Shown here in pieces: positions 8,654-17,690 of a DNA stretch of 48,986 bases. The position numbers and the translations under genes are program-made. Source of the DNA: Candidatus Evtepia faecavium (GTDB lineage: Bacteria > Bacillota > Clostridia > Oscillospirales > Oscillospiraceae); NCBI GenBank assembly GCA_019115545.1, contig DXDK01000036.1, positions 1-48,986 of the forward strand, given 5' to 3'. Positions within the stretch are counted from its first letter, which is position 1, and every line of letters starts with the position of its first letter. The notes beneath the pieces were generated by a model that did no database searches, had not been told where the DNA came from, and saw nothing but the letters and a program-made list of their open reading frames with translations.

Positions 8654-9940
8654 TCATCGGGTGCGGTTGGACTCCACTTTCACGTGGATGCCAGCCTTCA
8701 CCAGGTGGGTAAAGAAGCGGCGCTCGGTCTCGCTGGAGACCCCCGTGCCGGCAAAGGTGATGGCCATGGTGTTGCCGTAGCTGATAGAGGCGCAGTGGGG
8801 GGAGGGCCGGGTGGCCTGGCCCAGCATCACCTCCATGCGCTGGATGTGGGGTTCCATCTCCGGGGGCACCCGGAAGATGCCGGGGTTGGTATAGGTCCCG
8901 GAGTAGGGGCGCACCCCCACCAACTGGTAGGAAAAGGCCATCACGGGGTTTTTCAGGAACAATGGGATCACCTGGAGGAACCGGTTCTTGGTGAACTGGA
9001 CGTTCCCGGTGAGCTTGGCCTGCATCTCCTGGCGGTTGGCGTGGAGGTGCATGTAGTTGTGGACCTGCTTGACGATCTCCTCCAGGGTGTATTCCCCCAG
9101 GGTGGGGTCGATGCAGGGCCGGACGGTGAGGATGAAGTTGCGCAAGGTCTCCGAGGGAAACCAGGGGCGCAGGTTGATGGGAATGGCCAGGGCCACCGGT
9201 CGGGGGTGGCGGTACCGCCGGGCGGCCTGGTTCTCCAGCAGGGACTGGAGGAGCACGGCGGTGAGATACTCGGTGACGGAGGCGTGGTAGGCCTGGGCCG
9301 CCTTCCGCAGCTGGTCCACCGGGACCAGGCCCATGGTGACGTTGAGGGTGTAAAAGGGCTCGGCGGGGCTGGTGTTGGGGAAGGCGGTCTTTTCCAGCCG
9401 GCCCCGGAGGGTGCGGTGGCCGGCGTAGCGGGCGTAGGCGTCCTCCAGCTCCTCCCGCCGGGGGGGCTGGGTGATGTCCAAAATCCCCGGGCCGTTGGGC
9501 ACGGCGTGGCCCAGCTCCCGGAGATACACTGCCAGCAGGGTACGGAGAAAGACCAGGGTCCCCGCCCCGTCGGAGATGGCGTGAAAGACCTCCAGGGAGA
9601 TCCGCCTCTGGTAGTAAAAGACCCGGATAAGCCACTCGTTGTCCTCCCGGAAGCGCACCGGCTGGCAGGGGTTGGCCATGTCCTCCTTCACGAAGGGGCC
9701 GGGGTTGGGGTTGGGCTCGAAGTAGCACCAGAAGGCCCCCCGGCGGATGCGCACGGCAAAGCCGGGGAAGCGGGGCATGGTCTTGTCCACCGCCCGCTGC
9801 AGGGCGGCGGGGTCCACGGGGTCGCGCATCACGGCGGAGAAGCGGTAGACGGCGGAATAGCGGTCCCGCTGGATGGCGGAGTAGAGCACACCGGCGTTGT
9901 CCAGGGGGTACCAGGTGGGTTTGGCGGGTTTCCGGGACAC
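8654..9940 (-). CDS. condensation-domain/PapA-like acyltransferase (alcohol acetyltransferase-like)
   Basis: HxxxD motif in SLEVFHAISDGAGTLVFLRTLL; QRAVDKTMPRFPGFAVRI N-terminal motif; GTG start with GGAGG RBS. Confidence 0.75.
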   Translation of the reverse strand: MSRKPAKPTWYPLDNAGVLYSAIQRDRYSAVYRFSAVMRDPVDPAALQRAVDKTMPRFPGFAVRIRRGAFWCYFEPNPNPGPFVKEDMANPCQPVRFREDNEWLIRVFYYQRRISLEVFHAISDGAGTLVFLRTLLAVYLRELGHAVPNGPGILDITQPPRREELEDAYARYAGHRTLRGRLEKTAFPNTSPAEPFYTLNVTMGLVPVDQLRKAAQAYHASVTEYLTAVLLQSLLENQAARRYRHPRPVALAIPINLRPWFPSETLRNFILTVRPCIDPTLGEYTLEEIVKQVHNYMHLHANRQEMQAKLTGNVQFTKNRFLQVIPLFLKNPVMAFSYQLVGVRPYSGTYTNPGIFRVPPEMEPHIQRMEVMLGQATRPSPHCASISYGNTMAITFAGTGVSSETERRFFTHLVKAGIHVKVESNRTR

Positions 9941-10021
9941 GGGCGGCGGCCTCCTTCCATGGGATTTTCTGGGTTCATTGTAGCACAGGCCTTGGGAAAC
10001 TACAAGGGGAAGGGTGGGGGC

Positions 10022-10050
10022 TTCCCTTTTTTTCCCCGCCGTGGTATACT
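10022..10050 (+). promoter_or_regulatory. predicted promoter of the alpha/beta hydrolase gene
   Basis: TTCCCT - 17 nt - TATACT with extended -10 CGTGG; the -35 is weak. Confidence 0.4.
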
Positions 10051-10092
10051 AAGCCAACCAATCTTCGCTTTCTTAGGAAAGGAGTGCGCGGC

Positions 10093-11061
10093 ATGGACGG
10101 AAAGAAGCTCTCCCTCCGGCGCAAGCCCCGGGGGAATCCCCCGGAAGCCCCCGGGCAGGAGGACCACCGCCTGGCCCCCATGATGCGGGCCCTGAAGGCC
10201 ATCCACTCGGTGGGGGCCCCGGACTCCATGGCTCCGGAGGACCTGGCCAAGCAGCGGGCCGCCCAGGAAGTGCTGGGCCGCCTGGTGGCCCCCATGATCG
10301 TCATGAAGAAGTGGGAGCCCTTCCACCTCAAGGACATGGCCTGCGCCTGGGTCAAGCCGGACTGGCCCCACGTGAAGCACCGGGTCATCCTCTATTGCCA
10401 CGGCGGGGGATACACCAGCGGCAACCTGGGCTACTCCCGCCCCCTGGCCTCCAAGCTCTCCAACGCCACCGGGTGGGACACCCTGTGCTTCGAATACCGC
10501 CTGGCACCGGAGCACCCCTTCCCCGCGGCGGTGGACGACGCCCGCCGGGCCTGGGACTATCTGATGTACCTGGGCTACGGCGCCCGGGACGTGGTGGTGG
10601 CGGGGGACTCCGCCGGGGGGAACCTGGCCCTGGTCCTCTGCCACCAGCTGAAGCAGGCCGGGCGGCAGCTCCCCGGGAAGCTGGTGCTCATGTCCCCCTG
10701 GACGGACATGACGGCCAGCGGCCGCTCCTATACCCAGCGGGCGGACCTGGACCCCACCATCACCCTGGACTACATCCACGCGGTGCGGGAGGTGTACGCC
10801 GGCGGCCAGAGCCTGGACTCCCCCCTTCTCTCCCCCCTCTTCGGGGACTTCCAGGGCTTCCCCTCCACCCTGGTCCAGGTGGGGAGCAACGAGATCCTCT
10901 ACTCCGATTCCCTCCGTCTCCGGGAGCGGATGGAGGAGGCGGGGACCCACTGCCGCCTGGAGGTGTGGGAGGACATGTGGCACGTCTTCCAGATGTTCCC
11001 CATCCGCCGGGCCGCCCAGGCCATGGACCACATCAGCCGCTTCCTTCTGGAGGGGACCTGA
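10093..11061 (+). CDS. alpha/beta hydrolase fold-3 / HSL-type esterase
   Basis: YCHGGGYTSG oxyanion motif, VVVAGDSAGGNLAL nucleophile elbow; AAAGGAG RBS upstream of ATG 10093. Confidence 0.9.
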   Translation: MDGKKLSLRRKPRGNPPEAPGQEDHRLAPMMRALKAIHSVGAPDSMAPEDLAKQRAAQEVLGRLVAPMIVMKKWEPFHLKDMACAWVKPDWPHVKHRVILYCHGGGYTSGNLGYSRPLASKLSNATGWDTLCFEYRLAPEHPFPAAVDDARRAWDYLMYLGYGARDVVVAGDSAGGNLALVLCHQLKQAGRQLPGKLVLMSPWTDMTASGRSYTQRADLDPTITLDYIHAVREVYAGGQSLDSPLLSPLFGDFQGFPSTLVQVGSNEILYSDSLRLRERMEEAGTHCRLEVWEDMWHVFQMFPIRRAAQAMDHISRFLLEGT

Positions 11062-11170
11062 TTTTTTCTCCCCCTGGTGCAGCTGCAACAGGGAAGGGGA
11101 GGCACTCTGCCGTACAATGGTGCCAGCCCCCGGCAGAGGGGGCGGACACCCGAAAGGAGGCGCCAGCGCT

Positions 11171-11449
11171 ATGAAGAAACCAAAGATCCGCATCACCCTG
11201 GTGGACCAGAAGGGGACCATGGGCTGCCACCGAGGGCACCGGATCGGGGACTCCTATGACTTTGACACTCAGCGGGGGGAGCTGTGCCCCATGGCCATGC
11301 ACGTGGCCTTCCCCTATGTGGACATCCTCCGCTACGGCGGCACCCTGCCGGATCGGGCAGGGGAGGGCTTCACCTTCTGCTGCCCCGATGTGGACGTGAT
11401 CAACGTCTTCCGCCTTACGGTGGAGGAGGACCCCGCCCCGGAGGCGTAA
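11171..11449 (+). CDS. TIGR04076 family protein
   Basis: IRITLVDQKGTMGCHRGHRIGDSYDF...LCPMAMHVAFPYVDILRYGG...CPDVDVINVFRL. Confidence 0.8.
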   Translation: MKKPKIRITLVDQKGTMGCHRGHRIGDSYDFDTQRGELCPMAMHVAFPYVDILRYGGTLPDRAGEGFTFCCPDVDVINVFRLTVEEDPAPEA

Positions 11450-11473
11450 AAAAAACGGACATTCCCCCAAAAA

Positions 11474-11504
11474 CGCGGGCCCGCCTGGGTAAGGCGGGCC
11501 CGCG
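11474..11504. terminator. intrinsic terminator between convergent genes
   Basis: CGCGGGCCCGCCT-gggta-AGGCGGGCCCGCG. Confidence 0.8.
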
Positions 11505-11514
11505 CTGCGTATCC

Positions 11515-12408
11515 TTATGGGTTGGAGGGGTGCTGCAGGCTCTCCTCCAGCAGGGTGAGGAACCGCCGGAGCACCGGGGTGCGCTCCCCCGGCAGATAGA
11601 AGGCCCCGAAGGACAGGGGGGCAAACTCCGGCATGGGGAGGTAGCGCAGGCGGGGGCCTTCGGCCTCCCCCGGCGGGCCGGAGACCACGGCGAAGGCGAG
11701 GCCCGCCTCCACCATGGTATAGAGGATCTCCAGGTTGTCGCAGAAGAGGATCCGCTCCGCCCCCAGGCCGGAGATGACCTGGTTCTGGGAATCAAAGAGT
11801 TCGGGGGAAAAGATGGGGGGCCGGCAGATGGCGATCCGCCCGGCCTGGCGGAGCTGCTGGACGGAGACCTGCTCCAGGGCGGCCAGGGGGTGGCTGGGGC
11901 TGCACACGCACACCACCGGCCGGCGGCACAGCTCCCGGTAGGTGACCTTTTTCAGGGAAGTCTTCTTGTGGGAGATGAGCACCTGGATGTCCCCCTCCTC
12001 CAGGAGGTTTTCCAGGGAGTCGAAGGGGGTCATCCGCAGCAGGGGGAGAAGGGAGGGCTCCTCCTGGGAGAGCTGTTGGAGGGCGGGGATCATCAGCCGC
12101 TGGTCCACAAAGTTCCGGCACCCCACCCCCAGGCGGACGGAGTGGATCTCCTGGGCGGCCCGGACCCGCTCCTTGGACAGGCCGGACAGGCGGAGGATCT
12201 CGTCGGCGTACTGGGTGAACAGGTACCCCGACTGGGTCAGGCGGACGCTCTTGCTGGTGCGGTGGAAGAGCTTCACCCCCAGCTCATTTTCCAAAGTGTT
12301 GATCTGGTGGCTCACGGCGGGCTGGGTGATCCGGAGGACCTCCGCGGCCCGGGAGAAGTTGAGAAAGTTGGCCACCGTCAAAAAACATTCCAATTGTGTG
12401 GTATTCAA
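11515..12408 (-). CDS. LysR family transcriptional regulator
   Basis: LNTTQLECFLTVANFLNFSRAAEVLRITQPAVSHQINTLENELGVKLFHRTSKSVRLTQSG; likely TTG start with GGAGG RBS. Confidence 0.9.
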   Translation of the reverse strand: MNTTQLECFLTVANFLNFSRAAEVLRITQPAVSHQINTLENELGVKLFHRTSKSVRLTQSGYLFTQYADEILRLSGLSKERVRAAQEIHSVRLGVGCRNFVDQRLMIPALQQLSQEEPSLLPLLRMTPFDSLENLLEEGDIQVLISHKKTSLKKVTYRELCRRPVVCVCSPSHPLAALEQVSVQQLRQAGRIAICRPPIFSPELFDSQNQVISGLGAERILFCDNLEILYTMVEAGLAFAVVSGPPGEAEGPRLRYLPMPEFAPLSFGAFYLPGERTPVLRRFLTLLEESLQHPSNP

Positions 12409-12494
12409 ACAAAAGACCTCCTGCTTCCGTCGGGGTGTTTTGAGCAACAAGACAAACTGATAAATAACCTTTATAGATAATAACAGATTTGAAT

Positions 12495-12523
12495 TTCACA
12501 TGCAAGGATAAGTGTGGTATAAA
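12495..12523 (+). promoter_or_regulatory. predicted promoter of the MarR-ABC operon
   Basis: TTCACA - 17 nt - TATAAA with extended -10 TGTGG. Confidence 0.5.
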
Positions 12524-12581
12524 AAGTAAGGAATGAAACAATTCTCGCCCGAACATTCGAGGGAAACGGGGTGAACACCAC

Positions 12582-13049
12582 ATGGAATGGGACCGGAGCA
12601 GAATGGCCCGGGACAACCGCCTGATCGGCATCCAGCAGGAGAAGCTGGCCGACCGGGTGATGGGGCGAAAGGGATTGACCGCGGCGCAGGCCTTCATGCT
12701 GTGGTACATCCTCCGCCACGCGGAGGAGGGGACCTCCCTGACGGCCATGCATCGGGAGTTCGGCTACTCCAAAGCGGCCATCTCCAGCAGCCTGAAAAAC
12801 CTGCGGGAGAAGGGCTACGTCCGCATGGAGCGCTGCTTGGAGGACGACCGGCGCAAGCTCCTCTTCGCCACCGAGGCGGGCAGGCAGCTGGAGGGTTTTA
12901 TCGAAACCTCCGCCGACTGGATCTGCCGCCAGGTGTACGCAGGGTTTTCCCCGGCGGAGCTGCGGGAGTTGGACCGCCTGCAGAAGAAAATGCGCCGCAA
13001 CCTGGCCGCCGGGGAAGCCGGCGGGCAAGAATTACCAGAAGAACCATAA
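12582..13049 (+). CDS. MarR family transcriptional regulator
   Basis: Winged-helix pattern EFGYSKAAISSSLKNLREKGYVRMERCLEDDRRKLLFATEAGRQL. Confidence 0.85.
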   Translation: MEWDRSRMARDNRLIGIQQEKLADRVMGRKGLTAAQAFMLWYILRHAEEGTSLTAMHREFGYSKAAISSSLKNLREKGYVRMERCLEDDRRKLLFATEAGRQLEGFIETSADWICRQVYAGFSPAELRELDRLQKKMRRNLAAGEAGGQELPEEP

Positions 13050-13064
13050 GGAGGATGCATTCTC

Positions 13065-14804
13065 GTGCGACAAATTATCCAGCAAATCAAACAGTATAAA
13101 CGGGACACGTTCCTCTGCATCGGCCTGACCACCTTGGAGGTCTTGATGGAGATCCTGCTCCCGTTCATCACGGCCATGCTCATCGACCAGGGGCTGGAGG
13201 CCAGCAGCATGCCGGTGGTCTACCGCTATGGCATTCTGATGATCGTCATGGCCTTCCTCAGCCTGCTCTTCGGCGCCCTGGCCGGGAAGTTCGCCGCCAG
13301 CGCCTCCACGGGCCTGGCGGCCAACCTCCGGGAGGCCATCTACGCCAACATTCAGACCTTTTCCTTCTCCAACATCGACAAGTTCAGCGTTCCCGGCCTG
13401 GTGACCCGGATGACCACCGACATCACCAACGTCCAGAACGCTTTCATGATGATCATCCGGGTGGCCACCCGCGCCCCCCTGACCCTGGTGTTCAGTTTCA
13501 TCATGTGCCTGATCATCAACCCTCACCTCAGCGGCATGTTCCTCATCGCCGTGGTCTTTCTGGGCATTGTGCTGGCCATCATCATGAAGGTCACCCTGAA
13601 GATCTTCAACGACGTCTTCCACCGGTACGACGATTTGAACGCCAGCGTCCAGGAGAACATCTCCGCCATCCGGGTGGTGAAGGCCTTCGTCCGGGAGGAC
13701 TATGAGAACCAGAAGTTCTCCAAAGCCTCCGCCATGCTGTACAAGATGTTCGTGAAGGCCGAGAGCATCCTCACCGTGAACGCCCCGGCCATGATGGTGG
13801 CGGTGTACTTCTGCATCATCTCCGTGTCCTGGCTGGGGGCCCAGTTCATCGTGGGGGGCACCCTCTCCACCGGCGACCTCACCAGCCTGTTCAGCTACAT
13901 CATGTCCATGCTCATGAGCCTGATGATGGTCTCCATGGTGGTGGTCATGATCAGCATCTCCCTGGCCTCCATCCGCCGCATCGGCGAGGTCCTGCGGGAG
14001 ACCCCGGACCTTAAGAACCCCGAAAACCCCGTGGAAGAGGTGAAGGACGGCAGCATCGACTTCAACCACGTGACCTTCTCCTACAAGCATGGCAGCGGCA
14101 AGAGCGCCCTGATGGACATCGACCTGCACATCCGCTCCGGGGAGACCATCGGCATCATCGGCGGCACCGGCTCCGGCAAGAGCAGCCTGGCCAACCTCAT
14201 CTCCCGCCTGTACGACGTGGACGAGGGCTCGGTGTGCGTGGGCGGCCTGGACGTGCGGAAGTACGACATGGAAGCCCTCCGGGAGCAGGTGTCCGTGGTG
14301 CTCCAGAAGAACACCCTCTTCTCCGGCAGCATTCTGGAGAACCTCCGCTGGGGCAACCCCAACGCCACCGAGGAGGAATGCATCGAGGCCTGCAAGGCCG
14401 CCTGCGCCGACGAGTTCATCGACCGCATGCCCGAGGGCTACCACACCCGCATCGAGCGGGGGGGCAACAACGTCTCCGGCGGCCAGAAGCAGCGCCTGTG
14501 CATCGCCCGGGCCCTGCTGAAGAACCCCAAGGTCCTCATCCTGGACGACTCCACCTCCGCCGTGGACACCGCCACCGACGCCAAGATCCGCAAGGCCTTT
14601 GCCGAGAAGATCCCCGGCACCACCAAGATCATCATCGCCCAGCGGATCTCCAGCGTGGAGGGGGCCGACCGCATCCTGGTGCTGGACGACGGCCGGATCA
14701 ACGGCTTTGACACCCACGAAAACCTGTTGAAGACCAACGCCATCTACCAGGACATCTATGAGTCCCAGATCAAGGGCGGCGGCGACTTCGACCAGCCGGC
14801 GTGA
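13065..14804 (+). CDS. ABC transporter ATP-binding/permease protein (subunit 1 of heterodimeric exporter)
   Basis: TM domain + Walker A GGTGSGKSS, signature NVSGGQKQR, Walker B VLILDDSTSAVD (Asp in place of the catalytic Glu). Confidence 0.93.
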   Translation: MRQIIQQIKQYKRDTFLCIGLTTLEVLMEILLPFITAMLIDQGLEASSMPVVYRYGILMIVMAFLSLLFGALAGKFAASASTGLAANLREAIYANIQTFSFSNIDKFSVPGLVTRMTTDITNVQNAFMMIIRVATRAPLTLVFSFIMCLIINPHLSGMFLIAVVFLGIVLAIIMKVTLKIFNDVFHRYDDLNASVQENISAIRVVKAFVREDYENQKFSKASAMLYKMFVKAESILTVNAPAMMVAVYFCIISVSWLGAQFIVGGTLSTGDLTSLFSYIMSMLMSLMMVSMVVVMISISLASIRRIGEVLRETPDLKNPENPVEEVKDGSIDFNHVTFSYKHGSGKSALMDIDLHIRSGETIGIIGGTGSGKSSLANLISRLYDVDEGSVCVGGLDVRKYDMEALREQVSVVLQKNTLFSGSILENLRWGNPNATEEECIEACKAACADEFIDRMPEGYHTRIERGGNNVSGGQKQRLCIARALLKNPKVLILDDSTSAVDTATDAKIRKAFAEKIPGTTKIIIAQRISSVEGADRILVLDDGRINGFDTHENLLKTNAIYQDIYESQIKGGGDFDQPA

Positions 14805-14821
14805 AAGGAGGCAGATGTCAG

Positions 14822-16699
14822 ATGAAAGAAAGAATGTCGAAATCTGCGGCCACCGGCGTGCTGGGCCGTGTCCTCCGGTACATGCTGCACTACTACAAGG
14901 GCCTCTTCGCCCTGGTGGTGGTGTGCATCGTGATCAGCGCGGTGACCACCGTCATCGGCGCCGCCTTCCCCCAGACCCTGGTGGACGACTACATCGTCCC
15001 CATGATCTCCAGCGGCTCCCGGGACTTTGGGCCCCTGCTCCAGGCCATTCTCCGCCTGGTGGCCATCCTGGCGGTGGGCGTGGTGACCATCTTCGCCTAC
15101 AACCGCATCATGGTCAACGTCAGCCAGGGGACCATGCGCCACCTCCGGGACGACCTCTTCCACAAGATGGAGTCCCTGCCCATCAAGTACTTTGACACCC
15201 ACGCCCACGGGGACATCATGTCGGTCTACACCAACGACGTGGACACCCTGCGGCAGATGATCAGCCAGAGCATCCCCCAGATCATCAACACGGTGATCAC
15301 CATGGTGGCCACCCTGGTGACCATGCTGGTGCTCAACCCGGTGCTCACCATCATCCCCGTGGCCACGGCCGTCATCATGCTCCTGGTCACCGGGAAGCTG
15401 GCCGGCCGTTCCGGGAAATACTACGTCCGCCAGCAGAGAGACCTGGGCGCGGTGGACGGCTTCATCGAGGAGATGCTGGACGGCCAGAAGGTGGTCAAGG
15501 TCTTCTGCCACGAGGAGGCCGCCAAGCGGGACTTCCACAAGATCAACGACGCCCTGCGGGACAGCGCCGACAAGGCCAACCGCTACGCCAACCTCCTTAT
15601 GCCCATCAACGCCAACATCGGCTGGCTGAGCTATGTGGTCATGGCCATCCTGGGCGCGGTGCTGGGGATCCACGGCCTGGCCGGGGTGACCATCGGCACC
15701 GTCATCACCTTCCTGGGCCTGAACAAGAGCTTTACCAACCCTGTCATCCAGGTGAGCCAGCAGATCAACTTCGTGGTCACCGCCGCCGCCGGCGCCAAGC
15801 GGGTCTTTGACCTGATGGACCAGGAGCCCGAGGCCGACGAGGGCTTCGTGGAGCTGGTGAACGCCAAGGAGGACGCCCATGGCCAGATGGTCCCGGCGGA
15901 CCACCGCACCAACGTGTGGGCCTGGAAAATCCCCATGGAGGACGGCAGCGTCCACTACGTCCGCCTGGAGGGCGGCGTGGTGCTGGAGGACGTGGACTTC
16001 GGCTACGAGCTGAACAAGCTGGTCCTCCACGACATCAGCCTCTGGGCCAAGCCCGGGCAGAAGATCGCCTTTGTCGGGGCCACCGGCGCCGGCAAGACCA
16101 CCATCACCAACCTCATCAACCGCTTCTACGACATCGCCGACGGCAAGATCCGCTACGATGGCATCGACATCGGCAAGATCAAAAAGCCCGACCTGCGCCG
16201 GTCCATGGGCATCGTCCTCCAGGACACCCACCTGTTCACCGGCACGGTGATGGACAACATCCGCTACGGCAACCTGGACGCCCCCGACCGGGAGTGCATC
16301 GCGGCGGCCAAGCTGGCCAACGCCGACGGCTTCATCCAGCGTCTTCCCGACGGATACCAGACCATGCTCACCGGCGACGGGGCCAACCTGAGCAACGGCC
16401 AGCGGCAGCTGCTGGCCATCGCCCGGGCCGCCGTGGCCGACCCTCCGGTGCTCATCTTGGACGAGGCCACCTCCTCCATCGACACCCGCACCGAGAAGCT
16501 GGTCCAGGAGGGCATGGATGCCCTGATGACCGGGCGCACCACCTTCGTCATCGCCCACCGCCTGTCCACCGTGCGCAACTCCGACTGCATCATCGTCATG
16601 GACCAGGGCCGCATCATCGAGCGGGGCACCCACGACGAGCTCATCGAGAAGAAGGGCAAGTACTATCAGCTTTACACCGGCAACTTCGCCGAGGAGTGA
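14822..16699 (+). CDS. ABC transporter ATP-binding/permease protein (subunit 2 of heterodimeric exporter)
   Basis: Walker A GATGAGKTT, signature NLSNGQRQL (degenerate), Walker B VLILDEATSSID; AAAGGAGG RBS. Confidence 0.93.
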   Translation: MKERMSKSAATGVLGRVLRYMLHYYKGLFALVVVCIVISAVTTVIGAAFPQTLVDDYIVPMISSGSRDFGPLLQAILRLVAILAVGVVTIFAYNRIMVNVSQGTMRHLRDDLFHKMESLPIKYFDTHAHGDIMSVYTNDVDTLRQMISQSIPQIINTVITMVATLVTMLVLNPVLTIIPVATAVIMLLVTGKLAGRSGKYYVRQQRDLGAVDGFIEEMLDGQKVVKVFCHEEAAKRDFHKINDALRDSADKANRYANLLMPINANIGWLSYVVMAILGAVLGIHGLAGVTIGTVITFLGLNKSFTNPVIQVSQQINFVVTAAAGAKRVFDLMDQEPEADEGFVELVNAKEDAHGQMVPADHRTNVWAWKIPMEDGSVHYVRLEGGVVLEDVDFGYELNKLVLHDISLWAKPGQKIAFVGATGAGKTTITNLINRFYDIADGKIRYDGIDIGKIKKPDLRRSMGIVLQDTHLFTGTVMDNIRYGNLDAPDRECIAAAKLANADGFIQRLPDGYQTMLTGDGANLSNGQRQLLAIARAAVADPPVLILDEATSSIDTRTEKLVQEGMDALMTGRTTFVIAHRLSTVRNSDCIIVMDQGRIIERGTHDELIEKKGKYYQLYTGNFAEE

Positions 16700-16728
16700 G
16701 CCCTCCCCGGCGGGAAGCCTCCCCCTGC

Positions 16729-16774
16729 CCCCGGCGGGGTCCTGTCTCCCCAAAGGGACGGGACCCCGCCGGGG
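16729..16774 (+). terminator. intrinsic terminator of the ABC operon
   Basis: CCCCGGCGGGGTCC ... GGACCCCGCCGGGG. Confidence 0.75.
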
Positions 16775-16860
16775 TGCTGTTTACAAAATTTCGGTGGACA
16801 TTTTCCCCGGGGACGGGTAAAATAAAAACGAATCTGCACGAAGAAAAAAGGACGGATGGT

Positions 16861-17670
16861 ATGAAACGAAACGCTTGGCTCTCCTGCTGCCTGCTGCTGG
16901 CCCTGCTCCTGGCGGGCTGCGGGGGAGGGGAGGAGACACCCCAGGACAACAGCGCCTATGTGGGCAGCTACCTCTGCACCGGCATCACCCTGGACGGCCT
17001 GGCCATGAATACGGAGGGGAAATGGCTCACCCTCAACGCCGACGGCACCGTGGACTTCTTCCTCACCGAGGAGGCCGGCGAGGCCGAGTGGAGCCTGTCC
17101 GGGGAGCACCTCACCCTCTCCGTGGCCGGGGAGCGGGTGGCCAGCGGCGACTTTCAGGGGGAGAAACTCACCCTGGAGATGGCGGGAATGACCTACACCT
17201 TCCTCCGGGAGGGGGCCCAGGTCAGCCAGGAGGAGAACGCCGCCTATGCCACCTTCACCTGCTACGGGGACCTCTACGCCGTGCGCTACCCCACGGAGCG
17301 CTTCCACCCGGACCCGGCGGGGCTGTCCGACCTCTACAGCGACGACGACACCAAGGGCTGGGTCACCCGGCTGGGGTCCCAGGAACAGGTCACCCAGTGG
17401 CTGGCCGGCTTTGACGAGAAGGCCGCCGCCGAGGGGGTGACGGACTACCAGTCCCTGGACCTCACCGTGGCGGGCTATCCCGCCCGGGCCATCGTCTACC
17501 AGGACGAGACGGGGTGGAACAGCGAGGTGCTGGTGAACTTCGCCCAGGACCTGGGGAGCGACGCCTATCCCATGTACGCCGCCTACCTCTACTTCACCGG
17601 CCCCACCTACCTGGCCGTGTGGAGCGAGGACATCCAGACCATCGTGGGCAGCCTGACCCTGCCCCAGTGA
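16861..17670 (+). CDS. hypothetical lipoprotein with a lipocalin-like N-terminal beta module
   Basis: MKRNAWLSCCLLLALLLAGCGGG lipobox; VGSYLCTGITLDG...LNADGTVDFFL pattern. Confidence 0.75.
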   Translation: MKRNAWLSCCLLLALLLAGCGGGEETPQDNSAYVGSYLCTGITLDGLAMNTEGKWLTLNADGTVDFFLTEEAGEAEWSLSGEHLTLSVAGERVASGDFQGEKLTLEMAGMTYTFLREGAQVSQEENAAYATFTCYGDLYAVRYPTERFHPDPAGLSDLYSDDDTKGWVTRLGSQEQVTQWLAGFDEKAAAEGVTDYQSLDLTVAGYPARAIVYQDETGWNSEVLVNFAQDLGSDAYPMYAAYLYFTGPTYLAVWSEDIQTIVGSLTLPQ

Positions 17671-17690
17671 AGAGAAGGAGTGTGAGCCCC

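Noticed and set aside
14756-16753. 665-aa minus-strand ORF
   Set aside because: Antisense of the second ABC transporter gene; composition artefact.
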